A stretch of 64,000 bases of DNA from Lysinibacillus odysseyi (GTDB taxonomy: Bacteria; Bacillota; Bacilli; Bacillales_A; Planococcaceae). Made by a program: the position numbers and the translations under genes. This document shows positions 63,883 through 64,000 of the stretch, piece after piece. How positions within the stretch are numbered: position 1 is the first letter of the stretch; every line of letters begins with the position of its first letter. The notes under the pieces were generated by a model. It saw only the letters and a program-made list of their open reading frames with translations, ran no database searches and was not told the origin of the DNA. The stretch is taken from contig JABUKB010000003.1 in assembly GCA_014595895.1 (NCBI GenBank), positions 1-64,000 of the forward strand. The letters are read 5' to 3'.

Positions 63883-64000
63883 AATGACACCTCCTATTAG
63901 AATGAGTCATTTATACCGACAAAAGAAAAGCCTCTATATCAAAATAGACATAGAGGCTGAAAGTCATCATCTTAAAAAGAATCCGAATTCCGATGTCCTC
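63883..64000 (-). promoter_or_regulatory. L10 leader (partial, cut by window end)
   Basis: The rplJ leader on the minus strand holds a stem AGCCTCTAT / ATAGAGGCT (63929-63958) followed by TTTTCTTTTG, a terminator-like attenuator, as in Bacilli L10 leaders. The upstream L10-binding kink-turn part would extend past position 64000. Binding of L10(L12)4 is inferred. Confidence 0.65.

Overview
This is a chromosomal window from a low-GC, endospore-forming Firmicute of the order Bacillales. Spore and sporulation genes (gerD, cwlD, kbaA, a pdaB-position gene), the B. subtilis-like rplJL-rpoBC / str / S10-spc-alpha gene order, an L13 leader and a 1:1:1 EcfA1-EcfA2-EcfT module all point that way. Protein sequences and accessory content suggest the Lysinibacillus/Solibacillus side of the Planococcaceae (Caryophanaceae). 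This placement is inferred, because only about 59 nt of 16S rRNA are present. Almost everything is on the minus strand, so transcription runs from high to low coordinates.

Region by region, left to right. Positions 1-250 hold the 5' end of a 16S rRNA gene and its promoter, reading out of the window. Positions 316-4253 hold the sporulation cluster: a PdaB-like protein that appears catalytically dead, kbaA, gerD, salA and cwlD. Positions 4307-19600 are accessory genes sitting between cwlD and rpsI. They comprise a heterodimeric ABC exporter with a small upstream gene and a dyad-covered promoter, a TPP-riboswitch-controlled thiC, a highly repetitive acidic secreted protein with a structured leader, a Fur-regulated Fe(III) ABC importer, and a glycerate kinase / DASS transporter pair. 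Positions 19770-24027 hold rpsI, rplM, truA and ecfT-ecfA2-ecfA1. Positions 24400-38900 hold the S10-spc-alpha supercluster, from rpsJ at the right to rplQ at the left, including secY, adk, infA, rpmJ and rpoA. The methionine aminopeptidase gene map, normally between adk and infA, survives only as a frameshifted, deleted remnant.

Positions 39140-49352 are a second accessory block. It holds a polar amino-acid ABC importer, a BceRS-BceAB-type peptide-antibiotic sensing and detoxification module with a candidate response-regulator box, a divergent LysR regulator, and malate synthase G. Positions 49612-64000 hold tuf, fusA, rpsG, rpsL, rplGB, rpoC, rpoB, a YbxB-like methyltransferase, rplL, rplJ and the L10 leader, which is cut by the window end.

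The core genes are ordinary translation and transcription machinery and look intact. The most interesting items are the map pseudogene, the degenerate PdaB homologue in the pdaB locus, and a stack of three inverted-repeat structures between rplQ and ecfA1 that may include an unannotated small RNA. Also notable are a three-way-junction-like leader before the repeat protein and the three-tier repeat architecture of that protein. No CRISPR array, insertion sequence, prophage or tRNA gene was seen. Family names rest on recognised motifs and recalled homologues; no database search was run.
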